A DNA stretch of 20,148 nucleotides from DATGJX01 sp035279385 (GTDB taxonomy: Bacteria > Vulcanimicrobiota > Vulcanimicrobiia > Vulcanimicrobiales > Vulcanimicrobiaceae): assembly GCA_035279385.1 (NCBI GenBank), contig DATEHZ010000071.1, positions 1 through 20,148 on the forward strand. Reading direction: 5' to 3'. The notes below the pieces were generated by a model. The model saw only the letters and a list, made by a program, of their open reading frames with translations. It was not told the origin of the DNA and made no database searches. Position numbers and translations under genes: made by a program. Below are positions 6,961 to 14,546 of the stretch, piece after piece; the first letter of the stretch is position 1; the number at the start of each line of letters is the position of its first letter.

Positions 6961-7940
6961 TAGATGAGTCGAGCGATGGCCTCGAGGATCTCCCCGCGAA
7001 ATCGTTCGAGCGATTCGGGTGATTCGTCGCCCGGCTTTTGAACCTGCACGTGCGGAACGCCGTATGGTGCCCATTCCTGCGAGTTCAGCCGGAAGTATCG
7101 GTGTTCGAAAGCAACCACCGTTGGCCTGCGCACGGCGCTTGCGACATGCGTCGCACCGGTGTCGACCGTCACGACGACGCGCGCCCGTTCGAGCACGGCG
7201 GCCCAACGGTAAAACGGCAGGCCCCCCAGCAACACGTCGGCCAGGCGCGATTCCGCAATGGCTTTCACGTACTGCTCGCATTCGGGAGCGTACGTCACGA
7301 CGAGCGGCACGCCGAAGCGCCGCATCTGCTTCATGAGCGCGAGCGTGGATTCCAGCGTGCTGCCCTCGCAAAACCAGCGAAGGCCCAAGTGCAGGATGAT
7401 GGGATCCTGCGGCAGGTACGCGCCCGCCGCGCGATCCTCGTCGGTCAGCGGCAGACACAGGCGGTCCACGCGCTTGGTTGCTCCCGCCAGCGCGACGAGA
7501 TCGAGGAGCTGATTGACCTCGTGCCGCACGTGCCGGTGCGGATTGCGCTCGGATAGACTGGGATCGGCTTCCGAAATCATCAGCCGGTTTACGTACAAAC
7601 GCGCCGTGAGGCGCGCGACATAGCGGCGCACGTACGTGTAACCGACGCGCACGCGGGCGCGCGTTCCGCCCGCAACCGCGAGATCGACGATGCGCGGCGC
7701 GAGCGCGATCGCGATATCGGTTTCCCCGCGAAAGCGCGCCCCGAATGCCTGCGGTTTGACCGCGCCCGGAAGATTCACGATCTCGTCGACGTCCGTGTTG
7801 CGCTCCACGACGACAGCGTTGTACGGACTGCACACCATGGTGATGTGCGCGTGCGGATAAGATGCGCGCACGGTCGCAATCGCCGGCGTCGAGAGTACGA
7901 GATCGCCGATACGGTCGGTGCGGATCAGCACGATCCGCAT
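6960..7940 (-). CDS. Family 9 glycosyltransferase (heptosyltransferase-like)
   Basis: A 326-residue GT-B fold transferase of the ADP-heptose:LPS heptosyltransferase family. The N-terminus MRIVLIRTDRIGDLVLSTPA carries the family's RxDRIGD acceptor-side motif, and the C-terminal half carries VDTGATHVASAVRRPTVVAF, the nucleotide-sugar-binding D.G..H.A.A motif. The ATG at 7938-7940 shares one base with the preceding gene's TGA (TGATG), indicating translational coupling; an apparent extension far upstream is only another frame of the preceding gene. The TAG stop is formed by the TA duplication plus the first base of the inverted-repeat element. The protein nevertheless looks complete, ending in a normal amphipathic helix. 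Nearby gmhA and rfaE genes support ADP-heptose as donor, but this is inferred. It could act on the inner core or another heptose-containing glycan. Confidence 0.88.
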   Translation of the reverse strand: MRIVLIRTDRIGDLVLSTPAIATVRASYPHAHITMVCSPYNAVVVERNTDVDEIVNLPGAVKPQAFGARFRGETDIAIALAPRIVDLAVAGGTRARVRVGYTYVRRYVARLTARLYVNRLMISEADPSLSERNPHRHVRHEVNQLLDLVALAGATKRVDRLCLPLTDEDRAAGAYLPQDPIILHLGLRWFCEGSTLESTLALMKQMRRFGVPLVVTYAPECEQYVKAIAESRLADVLLGGLPFYRWAAVLERARVVVTVDTGATHVASAVRRPTVVAFEHRYFRLNSQEWAPYGVPHVQVQKPGDESPESLERFRGEILEAIARLI

Positions 7941-8842
7941 CAGGCGCCGCTCGCCTTCGCGCGTTCCAATTCTTCGAAATACGCGGCGTTTGCCAGCATG
8001 CGCGCCGCGCGCGCCTCGCGCGCGTTCAAGGGCCGGTCGCTCGACAGATCGCCCAGCACCGTGCGGTAGCGCCGCGCCATGTCGATGCCGCGCATCCATT
8101 TGTGCAGCAGGCGCTGCACCGGCGTATCGCCGGTCGCGAGCGCGGTGCGCCAATGCGGATGCAAATGTTCGAGCTGCACGGCCGTTCGCGCTTGGGCCTG
8201 CGCCTGCCGGATCATCTTCTCCACGCCGTTCGCACGCGGGTGCGGTTTGTAATGGTACGCCAGGGCGTGCTTGTTGAAGACCGCCTTCACGCCGGCAAAG
8301 CGCAGGCGCAAGCCGACGTCGATGTCTTCCCAGCCATACTCGGCGAACGTTTCGTTGAAGCCGCCGATCGCACGAATCGTCGCGAGCGGAACCGAAACGT
8401 TGGTCGTCCAGAAGTAATTGCCGCTGTAGTTGGTAACGCTCCACACCGGCGGCGGGAGATCGTCGAAGCTCTCGACGTTGATCGCGCCGCCGCGCACGAT
8501 AGCGAGCGGATGCGCCTCGTGCGAGCGCAGATGCTCCTGCACGAAATTCGGAAGCGGCAGCACGTCGTCGTCGATGAAGATGATGCGCTCGCCGCGCGCA
8601 GCGGCGATGCCGGCGTTGCGCCCTTTCGCCAGACCCGAATTCTGCTGCTCGATCACCGTGAACGCACACGTCGCACGTTCGCGAGCGCGCGCGATGACCC
8701 GCGGCGTTTCGTCCGTAGAGCCGTCGTTGACCAGTACCACCTCGTACGCGCCCGCGTCAACGGTCTGCTCGAAGCACGCGTCCAGCACACGCTCCAGCAG
8801 CGTCGCGCGGTTATACGTACAAAGCTGAATCGTGGCCCTCAT
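7940..8842 (-). CDS. Family 2 glycosyltransferase
   Basis: A 300-residue GT-A transferase. It opens with MRATIQLCTYNRATLLERVL, has VNDGSTDE at 38-45, the metal-binding Asp triplet at 91-93 (FIDDDVLPLP), and YGWEDIDVGLRLR at 169-181 with the catalytic Glu-Asp pair. Its closest relative in the window is the GT2 gene at 10965-11855, with which it shares the DDDV.. and YGWED layout, suggesting an old duplication or similar substrates. The ATG at 8842 has a GAGG ribosome site 6 bases upstream (8849-8852). Its stop overlaps the next start as TGATG. It lies 82 bases after the mechanosensitive channel gene, the longest gap inside this cluster apart from the one before accB and the inserted element. 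Donor and acceptor are unknown. Confidence 0.9.
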   Translation of the reverse strand: MRATIQLCTYNRATLLERVLDACFEQTVDAGAYEVVLVNDGSTDETPRVIARARERATCAFTVIEQQNSGLAKGRNAGIAAARGERIIFIDDDVLPLPNFVQEHLRSHEAHPLAIVRGGAINVESFDDLPPPVWSVTNYSGNYFWTTNVSVPLATIRAIGGFNETFAEYGWEDIDVGLRLRFAGVKAVFNKHALAYHYKPHPRANGVEKMIRQAQAQARTAVQLEHLHPHWRTALATGDTPVQRLLHKWMRGIDMARRYRTVLGDLSSDRPLNAREARAARMLANAAYFEELERAKASGA

Positions 8843-8848
8843 TTGAAA

Positions 8849-8852
8849 CCTC
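8849..8852 (-). promoter_or_regulatory. Ribosome binding site for the GT2 gene at 7940-8842
   Basis: GAGG on the minus strand, 6 bases before the ATG. It is one of the few clear Shine-Dalgarno sites in a cluster where most genes start by overlap. It supports independent initiation after the 82-base gap (8843-8924), in which I otherwise see only a weak 5-bp hairpin (CTCCG/CGGAG). Confidence 0.6.
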
Positions 8853-8924
8853 GCTCCGTTACGACGGAGAGACGTGCTCCTTGCAAATCTCTCATCCGCT
8901 GGCGCGGTTTCGACTACGGGCCAC

Positions 8925-9899
8925 CTAAGGCTTTTTGGGGGTCTGATCGGGTGCAGCCGGCATGGCCTCGATGCGGACCGGCGGGAAGCCGACGACGTCG
9001 TACGTTCCCGATGCGACCGATATGCCCGCGGCTTTGAAGCCGCGCAGGATGTCGCGGAACATCGCGTCCTTGATTTCGCGGATGCCCCGGTCCGGCACGA
9101 TGAAGCGCAGCGCGAGATCGACCCAGTTGTCGGTCATTTCGTAAAAGACGCGCGGCTCGACGCTGGGCGGGTTGAGATCGTACACATGTTCCAGATGCCG
9201 GCGCGCCTGCTCGGTCATCTGCGCGACCGGCAGCGTGTGCTTGCGCGCCACGTCGAGCAGAATCTGCTCCGCCTGCTCGTAGTCGTCGTCGTAGCCGACG
9301 CCGATGTGAATCTCTTCCCACAAAAACGGAAAGTCGCGCGAATAGTTGTAGACCGGCTGATCGAAGATGACGCCGTTGGTCACGATGACGATGCGGCCCG
9401 TGTATTGCCGCGCCATCACCCACATCGCCGGATCCGTTTCGCTTTCGACCGAGGGAGGCTGCCCCATTTCCAGCACCGTGGTCTGAAAGAAATCGAGCGC
9501 GATAACTTCGCCGCGAACGCCGCCGATGATGATCCGATCGCCGATGCTGAACGTCTTTCCGCGCAAAATCACGACGTAGCCGGCTATCGCGATGATGAAT
9601 TTCTGCAGCGCGAACGCGACGCCGGCGCCGATTAGCCCGCCCACCGTCGCCAGATGCGCGTTCGGCCCGACCCAAATCGAGATCAGTGCGACGATGAAAA
9701 ACGCGGCCGTCAGCAGATTGATCGCCTGGTGGCTCCAAAAGCGGAATCGCTCCGCCCACGAAAATCGGCGAACGACGCGCACGAGATAATGCAGTGCGTA
9801 CCTCGCGATAACGACGAACGCAATCAGCGCCAGCGTCAGGACGGCTTTCTCGGCGTTGGTGTGATTGACGCCCACGAGCGTCACGTGGTACAGGTGCAC
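8925..9899 (-). CDS. MscS-family mechanosensitive ion channel
   Basis: A 324-residue small-conductance-type channel for the cytoplasmic membrane. Predicted membrane helices lie at about 20-38, 59-77 and 84-112. The third is the pore-lining type with Gly/Ala spacing (GGLIGAGVAFALQKF) and runs into the beta domain signature FSIGDRIIIGGVRGEV at 117-132. A cytoplasmic alpha/beta region follows (about 135-310), and the tail is short and polar (AAPDQTPKKP). Such channels open when membrane tension rises and release solutes. I chose the GTG at 9899 because an open frame up to 10007 would lie in the preceding GT9 gene and read as Arg-rich sequence; GGGGA lies about 10 bases upstream. It starts 41 bases after the GT9 stop. 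Its place inside a surface-sugar cluster is unusual. The family is secure; the start less so. Confidence 0.88.
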   Translation of the reverse strand: MHLYHVTLVGVNHTNAEKAVLTLALIAFVVIARYALHYLVRVVRRFSWAERFRFWSHQAINLLTAAFFIVALISIWVGPNAHLATVGGLIGAGVAFALQKFIIAIAGYVVILRGKTFSIGDRIIIGGVRGEVIALDFFQTTVLEMGQPPSVESETDPAMWVMARQYTGRIVIVTNGVIFDQPVYNYSRDFPFLWEEIHIGVGYDDDYEQAEQILLDVARKHTLPVAQMTEQARRHLEHVYDLNPPSVEPRVFYEMTDNWVDLALRFIVPDRGIREIKDAMFRDILRGFKAAGISVASGTYDVVGFPPVRIEAMPAAPDQTPKKP

Positions 9900-9940
9900 G
9901 AAAGCGTGATTCCCCGCTCTGCGCCGCTTTAGCGCAGAAT

Positions 9941-10984
9941 CTAGCGGGCGCTCAGCAGGGACCGTGCGGCGGCGAGAATGCGGGGAACATCGAGATTCGC
10001 GATGCACGCGTAGTCGGGGCAGGTTTCTTTGCGTTCGCCCGGGCGGCAGGGGTAGGTCGCACGGACGATCGCAGTGCGCGCACCGATCGGCGCCCAGCGT
10101 TCCGGCGTGTCGGTTTGAAACGGGAAAATGCCGACCGTCGGCGCGCCGACCGCCGCCGCGATATGCATGGATCCCGTCGTGATCCCGACGAACGCGCGCG
10201 CATGCTGCGCGAGCGAACCGAACGCTCCAATGCCGGTTTTACCGGCAATATCGATAATCGCGTCATCCGCCCGCCCCTCGTCATCCTGAGCCCGTCGAAG
10301 GACGCTCGAGTTAATCCCCGCATCATCCGCCGATCCGCTCAGCAGCACCGGCACGCGGAATTCCCCGCGCAGTGCGCGCGCGAGCTCCGCCCAGCCTTCA
10401 ACCGGCCACATGCCTCGCTTGGGCGCAATCGCATTCGTCGGATGCAACATCACATACGCATCCTTCGAGAGATGTAGGCTGGCAAGAAGCGCTTGCGCTT
10501 CGGCGAGGTCGGCGGTCGTCGGGACGAATCGCGGCGCTACATCATCCGTGTCGCATTGCAGCACGCGCGCATAGTCCAAGACGATCTGCGACCAGTGCGT
10601 GGTAACGTCGCCCAGTTCGCTGCGCACCGGAACGCGATGCGTGAAGCGCCACGAATACAGACGCCGCGCTTGCCCGACGCGAACCGGGATGCGCGCGCGC
10701 TGCGGAACGCGCGCCGTGCGCGAGGTCGCCCACGTCACGACGCATGCGTCGTACGCGCGCGCTTCGAGCTGTTTGACAAGCGCCTCTTCATCGCCGCCGT
10801 CGTCGACGAGGATCTCATCGACGTCCGGTACGCGTTCGAGCGTGCTGCGGTGCGCGGGAAGCGTGAGCGCGTCGACGCGCAAATAGCGGCCATGAAGTGC
10901 GCGCGCGACGAGCGACGCCATCAGCGAATCGCCGATGCCGCCGCCCGCGCAATACAGCAGCGCCTTACCGGTGAACGCCGTCAC
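9941..10984 (-). CDS. Family 9 glycosyltransferase with a repeat-derived 20-residue insert
   Basis: A 347-residue heptosyltransferase-like GT-B protein. Acceptor-side motif: LLYCAGGGIGDSLMASLVAR near the N-terminus. Donor-side motif: TTGSMHIAAAVGAPTVGIF. A Cys-containing tail (CRPGERKETCPDYAC) is common in this family. I chose the GTG at 10984, which overlaps the previous gene by 20 bases; the longer frame to 11158 is only another reading of that gene. Between the strand VPVLLSGSADDA and IIDIAGKTG the protein has 20 extra residues encoded by a REP-like repeat (10260-10319), with ADDA repeated on each side. The insert is in frame, so the protein may still fold with a surface loop there. Donor probably ADP-heptose, given the neighbours. 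Confidence 0.85.
   Translation of the reverse strand: MTAFTGKALLYCAGGGIGDSLMASLVARALHGRYLRVDALTLPAHRSTLERVPDVDEILVDDGGDEEALVKQLEARAYDACVVTWATSRTARVPQRARIPVRVGQARRLYSWRFTHRVPVRSELGDVTTHWSQIVLDYARVLQCDTDDVAPRFVPTTADLAEAQALLASLHLSKDAYVMLHPTNAIAPKRGMWPVEGWAELARALRGEFRVPVLLSGSADDAGINSSVLRRAQDDEGRADDAIIDIAGKTGIGAFGSLAQHARAFVGITTGSMHIAAAVGAPTVGIFPFQTDTPERWAPIGARTAIVRATYPCRPGERKETCPDYACIANLDVPRILAAARSLLSAR
10259..10331. repeat. REP-like palindrome inserted in frame, with flanking duplication
   Basis: Two copies of CGCRTCATCCGCC, one mismatch in 13, lie at 10259-10271 and 10319-10331, exactly 60 bases apart. Between them is the imperfect palindrome at 10276-10304, which contains CGTCATCCTGAG and GTCGAAGGACG. 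This matches a small repeat seen widely between genes in bacterial genomes, whose translations contain RRAQDDE in one frame and SFDGLRMTR in another. Here it sits inside a coding gene and adds 20 codons without breaking the frame. Confidence 0.7.
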
Positions 10985-11855
10985 TGCCTGCGCCGCCCAG
11001 CGCGCGAGCGAGTTCGACGGTGTACATCGCGTCGAGCAGCTGCGCGCGTGCCAAGCCGCGCACGGCGGCGGGCAGCGAATCGTCGGTTGCGGCGCCCGCA
11101 AACCACGGGAGCATCGGCTCCAGCGCTTTCGCCCGCAAAAGATTGGCGCGATGCGCACCGGTCGCGGACCTCACGCGTGCGCTGCCGTTCTTTTCCAAAA
11201 ACCGCACCGCCATGCGCGCCTTCTCGACCGCCTTGCGCAGCTGCGAGTCGAGCGTGACGTCGCGCGGCGGTTTGACGTGCCAAATGTACGCATCCCATGC
11301 GAACTTCGCGCGCATCCCGTGCTCGCGCAGGCGCACGCCGAGTTCGGTATCTTCCCAGCCGTACAAATGAAAGGCCTCGTCGAAGCCGCCGACCGCCTCC
11401 AGTGAAACCTTCGGCACGGAAACGTTGCACGTGCAGAAAAACGCGCGCGAGTAATTCGCGAGCGTCGGCTTCGGGCGCACGGCGTAGCCCGGCACGTTGA
11501 TAATCGGCCCGCTCACGACGAAATTGCTCAGCGTGTGCGCGGCATCGTGCGAGGCGAGAAAACCCGGCGGTGCGTAGACGTCGTCGTCGCAAAACAGGAT
11601 CAGATGCCCGTGCGCGGCGGCAATGCCGCGATTGCGCGCCGCGCCGCGATTTGGCTGCGCTTCGTACACGTACGAAACCGGATAGGGCTGTTCGCGCCCT
11701 GCGCGCTGCGCGACCTCGCGCGTCGCGTCTGTCGAGCCGTTGTCCACGACGACGACCTCAAACGACGGCGCGCCGATCTGCTTGCCCAGCGATTCCAGCG
11801 CGCGCTCCAGATACGCGGCGCGATCCTTGGTGGCGATGACGACGGAAAGACGCAT
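10965..11855 (-). CDS. Family 2 glycosyltransferase
   Basis: A 296-residue GT-A transferase with MRLSVVIATKDRAAYLERAL at the start, VVDNGSTD at 36-43, QPNRGAARNRGIAAA at 67-81, the Asp triplet at 90-92 (FCDDDVYAPPGF) and YGWEDTELGVRLR at 165-177 including the catalytic Glu-Asp. After residue 190 comes a helical C-terminal region (KAVEKARMAVRFLEKNGS) that resembles the one in the GT2 gene at 7940-8842. It starts 4 bases after the LpxB-like gene and overlaps the following GT9 by 20 bases, so it is firmly within the same transcript. The donor sugar cannot be told from sequence. Confidence 0.9.
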   Translation of the reverse strand: MRLSVVIATKDRAAYLERALESLGKQIGAPSFEVVVVDNGSTDATREVAQRAGREQPYPVSYVYEAQPNRGAARNRGIAAAHGHLILFCDDDVYAPPGFLASHDAAHTLSNFVVSGPIINVPGYAVRPKPTLANYSRAFFCTCNVSVPKVSLEAVGGFDEAFHLYGWEDTELGVRLREHGMRAKFAWDAYIWHVKPPRDVTLDSQLRKAVEKARMAVRFLEKNGSARVRSATGAHRANLLRAKALEPMLPWFAGAATDDSLPAAVRGLARAQLLDAMYTVELARALGGAGSDGVHR

Positions 11856-11859
11856 ACTT

Positions 11860-13077
11860 CTACACCTGCTGCAGCGCGAGCATGCGCTCCGCCATGCGTG
11901 CCGCGGCGCCCACGTGTTCGCGATAGAGCGCGCCCAAAGCCTGCGCGGAGTGCGCCAGCCATGCGTCGTCCCGCAAGCGCTCGAGCGTTATGCGGGCGAC
12001 GCGCCCGGGCGTGAGCGTGCCGTGCAGTTCGTCGATCAGCATCGCGTGAGCGTCCATGTTCGGCTGGGTGTGATACGGAAACCGGCGCGAATACGCCATG
12101 ACCGCGGCGCGTTTTGCCGGTACGCCGATAACCGGCACGCGATCCAGATACGTGAGCGGGCCGTTGATCGTCACCAGTTCCGGCGCGTTCGCAGGGCTGC
12201 ACGAGATAGCCGGTTTGCCGATCGCCGCGAGTTCGATAGCCTTCGTACCGGGAATGGTGACGACGAGCTTCGCGACGCGCGCAGCCGAGAGCGCGCGGCG
12301 CAGAATGGGAAAACGCACCGCGCTGTCGGCCGATACCAGATATGCGCCGGAGGAGTCCTCGATCACCGTGCCGCGCTGCGCGAAGACGCGCGGATCGCCG
12401 CCCGCTTCCACGGCGGCGCGCACCGCCGCAAGCTCGGTAAACGGCGAGATGCCGAAAGCAATCGGCAAAGCCGGCTGCTCGCGACGCAGCGCGAGCGCGG
12501 CGGTGAAAAAGAACGGAATGAGCTGTTCGACTTCGTAGCGGCGCGAACCCGGCATAAACAGCACGCCGTCCGCGGGCGCGCCGGGTTCGGGCGGCGCCTG
12601 CGCCTCCATCAATGCGCCGTCGATGGCCAGATTTCCGGTGCGCACGATGCGATCGCGCGGCACGCCCCAGTTCGCGAGCTGTGCGGCGTTTGCGTCGTCT
12701 ACGGCAAACGCGATCGCGGTCGCACGCGCGTAACGTTCCCGTGAAAATTTATACGTGGCGAGCGCGCCGCCGAAACGCTTGTGCAAACGCGCGGCGTGCA
12801 TCAGATCGCCGCCCAAATACAGCACCGCATCCGTGCCGTCGGGAGCGCCGTCGACGGCGGCACCCAACGCAACCTTGAGATACGTCTTCGGATCGTACAC
12901 GTGCGCGGCGGGAAAGAGATCGCGAACGACCTGCGGTTCCCTTCCCGTGGCATAATCGTCGGGAACGTAAAATACGTGCACGTCGGCCTGCGGTGCTTGC
13001 CGGTAGAGTTCGTTCAGAAAGGGCCGCAGCCAGCCGGCGGTTTCCCCGGGGCCGTTGCACGCGATCGCCAGACGCAT
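11860..13077 (-). CDS. LpxB-like glycosyltransferase (lipid-A-disaccharide synthase-related)
   Basis: A 405-residue GT-B type protein resembling LpxB, which joins two acylated glucosamine units to make the lipid A disaccharide. LpxB-like features are FMPGSRRYEVEQLIPFF near residue 190 (compare LPGSR in LpxB) and TIPGTKAIELAAIGKPAI (compare the GTATLE..L.G.P donor-site motif). The N-terminus MRLAIACNGPGETAGWLRPF differs from the GEASGD of true LpxB and resembles the NGPGE..GW form of lipid-A-disaccharide-synthase-related proteins. No lpxA, lpxC or lpxD is adjacent. Its ATG shares one base with the rfaE2 stop (TGATG), tying it to heptose synthesis. It could be a divergent LpxB, or an enzyme acting on another glycolipid; I favour LpxB-related of uncertain substrate. 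Confidence 0.7.
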   Translation of the reverse strand: MRLAIACNGPGETAGWLRPFLNELYRQAPQADVHVFYVPDDYATGREPQVVRDLFPAAHVYDPKTYLKVALGAAVDGAPDGTDAVLYLGGDLMHAARLHKRFGGALATYKFSRERYARATAIAFAVDDANAAQLANWGVPRDRIVRTGNLAIDGALMEAQAPPEPGAPADGVLFMPGSRRYEVEQLIPFFFTAALALRREQPALPIAFGISPFTELAAVRAAVEAGGDPRVFAQRGTVIEDSSGAYLVSADSAVRFPILRRALSAARVAKLVVTIPGTKAIELAAIGKPAISCSPANAPELVTINGPLTYLDRVPVIGVPAKRAAVMAYSRRFPYHTQPNMDAHAMLIDELHGTLTPGRVARITLERLRDDAWLAHSAQALGALYREHVGAAARMAERMLALQQV

Positions 13078-13574
13078 CAGCGATACCGCTGCAAAATGCG
13101 CGCGATAGTATCCGTCGTGCTCGTGCCCGGCACGTGCGGCGCGAGGCGAATCTCACCGCCGTGACGCAGCACGACGTCGCGTTCGGGCAGTTCGTCCTCA
13201 CGATACTGCGCGCTTTTCACGTGCACGTCGGGCCGGATGCGATCGAGAATCGTTTCCGGCGTGAGCTGCTCGAAACCGACGACCGCGTCCACGCTGCGCA
13301 GCGCGCAGAGCACGCGTGCGCGTTCTTCGAACGGCACGATGGGACGATTCTCGCCCTTGATGCGCCGCACCGACGCGTCGGTATTCAGGCCGACGACGAG
13401 CGCGTCGCCTTGTTCGCGCGCCCACGCAAGGTACGTGACGTGTCCCGCGTGCAGCACGTCGAAGACGCCGTTGGTGAAGACGACGCGCCGCCTCTGCTCG
13501 TGCAGTGCCTCACGCCACGCGACCGCATCGTCGAGCGTGAGGAGTTCGCCGAAGAGCGCGTCAGCGCGCTGCAT
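13077..13574 (-). CDS. rfaE2: D-glycero-beta-D-manno-heptose 1-phosphate adenylyltransferase
   Basis: A 165-residue nucleotidyltransferase that transfers AMP from ATP to heptose 1-phosphate, giving ADP-D-glycero-D-manno-heptose. The family motif is VVFTNGVFDVLHAGHVTYL, with HAGH as the HxGH catalytic site. VGLNTDASVRRIKGENRP and the terminal GTSTTDTIARIL are also typical. In E. coli this is the second domain of HldE; here it is a separate gene (also called hldC). The ATG at 13574 (MQRADALFGEL) overlaps the kinase stop by 14 bases; a 40-codon extension further upstream is Arg-rich and lies within the kinase gene. Adjacent genes supply the preceding steps except for the phosphatase GmhB. Confidence 0.93.
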   Translation of the reverse strand: MQRADALFGELLTLDDAVAWREALHEQRRRVVFTNGVFDVLHAGHVTYLAWAREQGDALVVGLNTDASVRRIKGENRPIVPFEERARVLCALRSVDAVVGFEQLTPETILDRIRPDVHVKSAQYREDELPERDVVLRHGGEIRLAPHVPGTSTTDTIARILQRYR

Positions 13575-14541
13575 GATCGACCAGCGCGAGAATTTCGTCT
13601 GCAGACGCGGTTGCGGTGCCGAGTTTCTCGACGACCGCACCCGCCGCGTAATTCGCCAACTGCATCGCAAGTTCGATCGACGCGCCCGCCGCAAGCGCGA
13701 GCGAGAGCACCGCGATGACCGTATCGCCGGCGCCGCTCACGTCGAATACGGCGCGCGCGACCGACGGAATGTGCAGCCGTTCGCCGTCGCGCCCGAAGAG
13801 CGACATGCCGTGTTCGCCCCGCGTGATCACGACGTAGCGGCACGCAAGCGCCTCGAGCAGTAACGCCCCCGCGCGTTCCAGCGACGCGTCGTCGGTAATA
13901 GCCACACCCGTCGCCTGCGCGGCTTCATGCACGTTGGGCGCAACGCACGTGACGCCGCGGAAAAGCTGCAGATTCTGCGGTTTCGGATCGGCGAGCACGA
14001 TGCCGCACGCAAACGCGGCCTCGACGATGTCGCGCGAGAACAGCCCCTTCGCGTAATCGCTGAGCACGACCGCATCCGCCTGCGCCGCATAGGTGCGCAC
14101 GATCTCCGCGAGTTTTGCGCGATCCGCATCCGGCAGCGACGACGTCGATTCCCAATCCGTGCGCACGACCTGCTGGTTGTGCGCGACGACGCGCGTCTTA
14201 CGCGTGGTGGGGCGGTCGTTCAGGCGGATGAGCCCGTCGGCCGAAATGCCTTCGGTCGAGAGAATATCCGAGACGTAATGCGCGAGCGCATCCGAGCCGA
14301 TTGCCGCGGCGAAGGTGACGTGCGCCTGGAGCGCGCGCAGGTTGTTCGCGACGTTTCCGGCGCCGCCAAGCGTGAACGAGTGATCGGTGACCTGCACGAC
14401 GGGCACGGGCGCCTCGGGCGAAATGCGCGTCGCCGTTCCCCAAATCCATTCGTCGATCATCACGTCGCCGACGACGAGCAGACGCCGTTCGCGCATACGC
14501 TCGAACAGGTCGCGGGCTCCCGGGGCGGCCAGCATCTCCAT
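13561..14541 (-). CDS. rfaE1: D-glycero-beta-D-manno-heptose 7-phosphate kinase
   Basis: A 326-residue PfkB/ribokinase-fold kinase that phosphorylates heptose 7-phosphate at C1. Seen: VVGDVMIDEWIWGTATRISPEAPVPV at the N-terminus, an arrangement specific to HldE domain I; LGGAGNVANNL as the first PfkB signature; DPKPQN; and DVSGAGDTVIAVL as the second signature, with the catalytic Asp in GAGD. Length equals the kinase half of E. coli HldE. It starts 5 bases after gmhA and overlaps rfaE2 by 14 bases, so kinase and adenylyltransferase are separate but translationally linked. A start two codons later (M3) is equally possible. Confidence 0.94.
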   Translation of the reverse strand: MEMLAAPGARDLFERMRERRLLVVGDVMIDEWIWGTATRISPEAPVPVVQVTDHSFTLGGAGNVANNLRALQAHVTFAAAIGSDALAHYVSDILSTEGISADGLIRLNDRPTTRKTRVVAHNQQVVRTDWESTSSLPDADRAKLAEIVRTYAAQADAVVLSDYAKGLFSRDIVEAAFACGIVLADPKPQNLQLFRGVTCVAPNVHEAAQATGVAITDDASLERAGALLLEALACRYVVITRGEHGMSLFGRDGERLHIPSVARAVFDVSGAGDTVIAVLSLALAAGASIELAMQLANYAAGAVVEKLGTATASADEILALVDHAAR

Positions 14542-14546
14542 CGCGG

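Noticed and set aside
7862..9037. A 391-codon + strand frame across the GT2 gene
   Set aside because: Opposite strand to a GT2 gene with all expected motifs; no recognisable domain.
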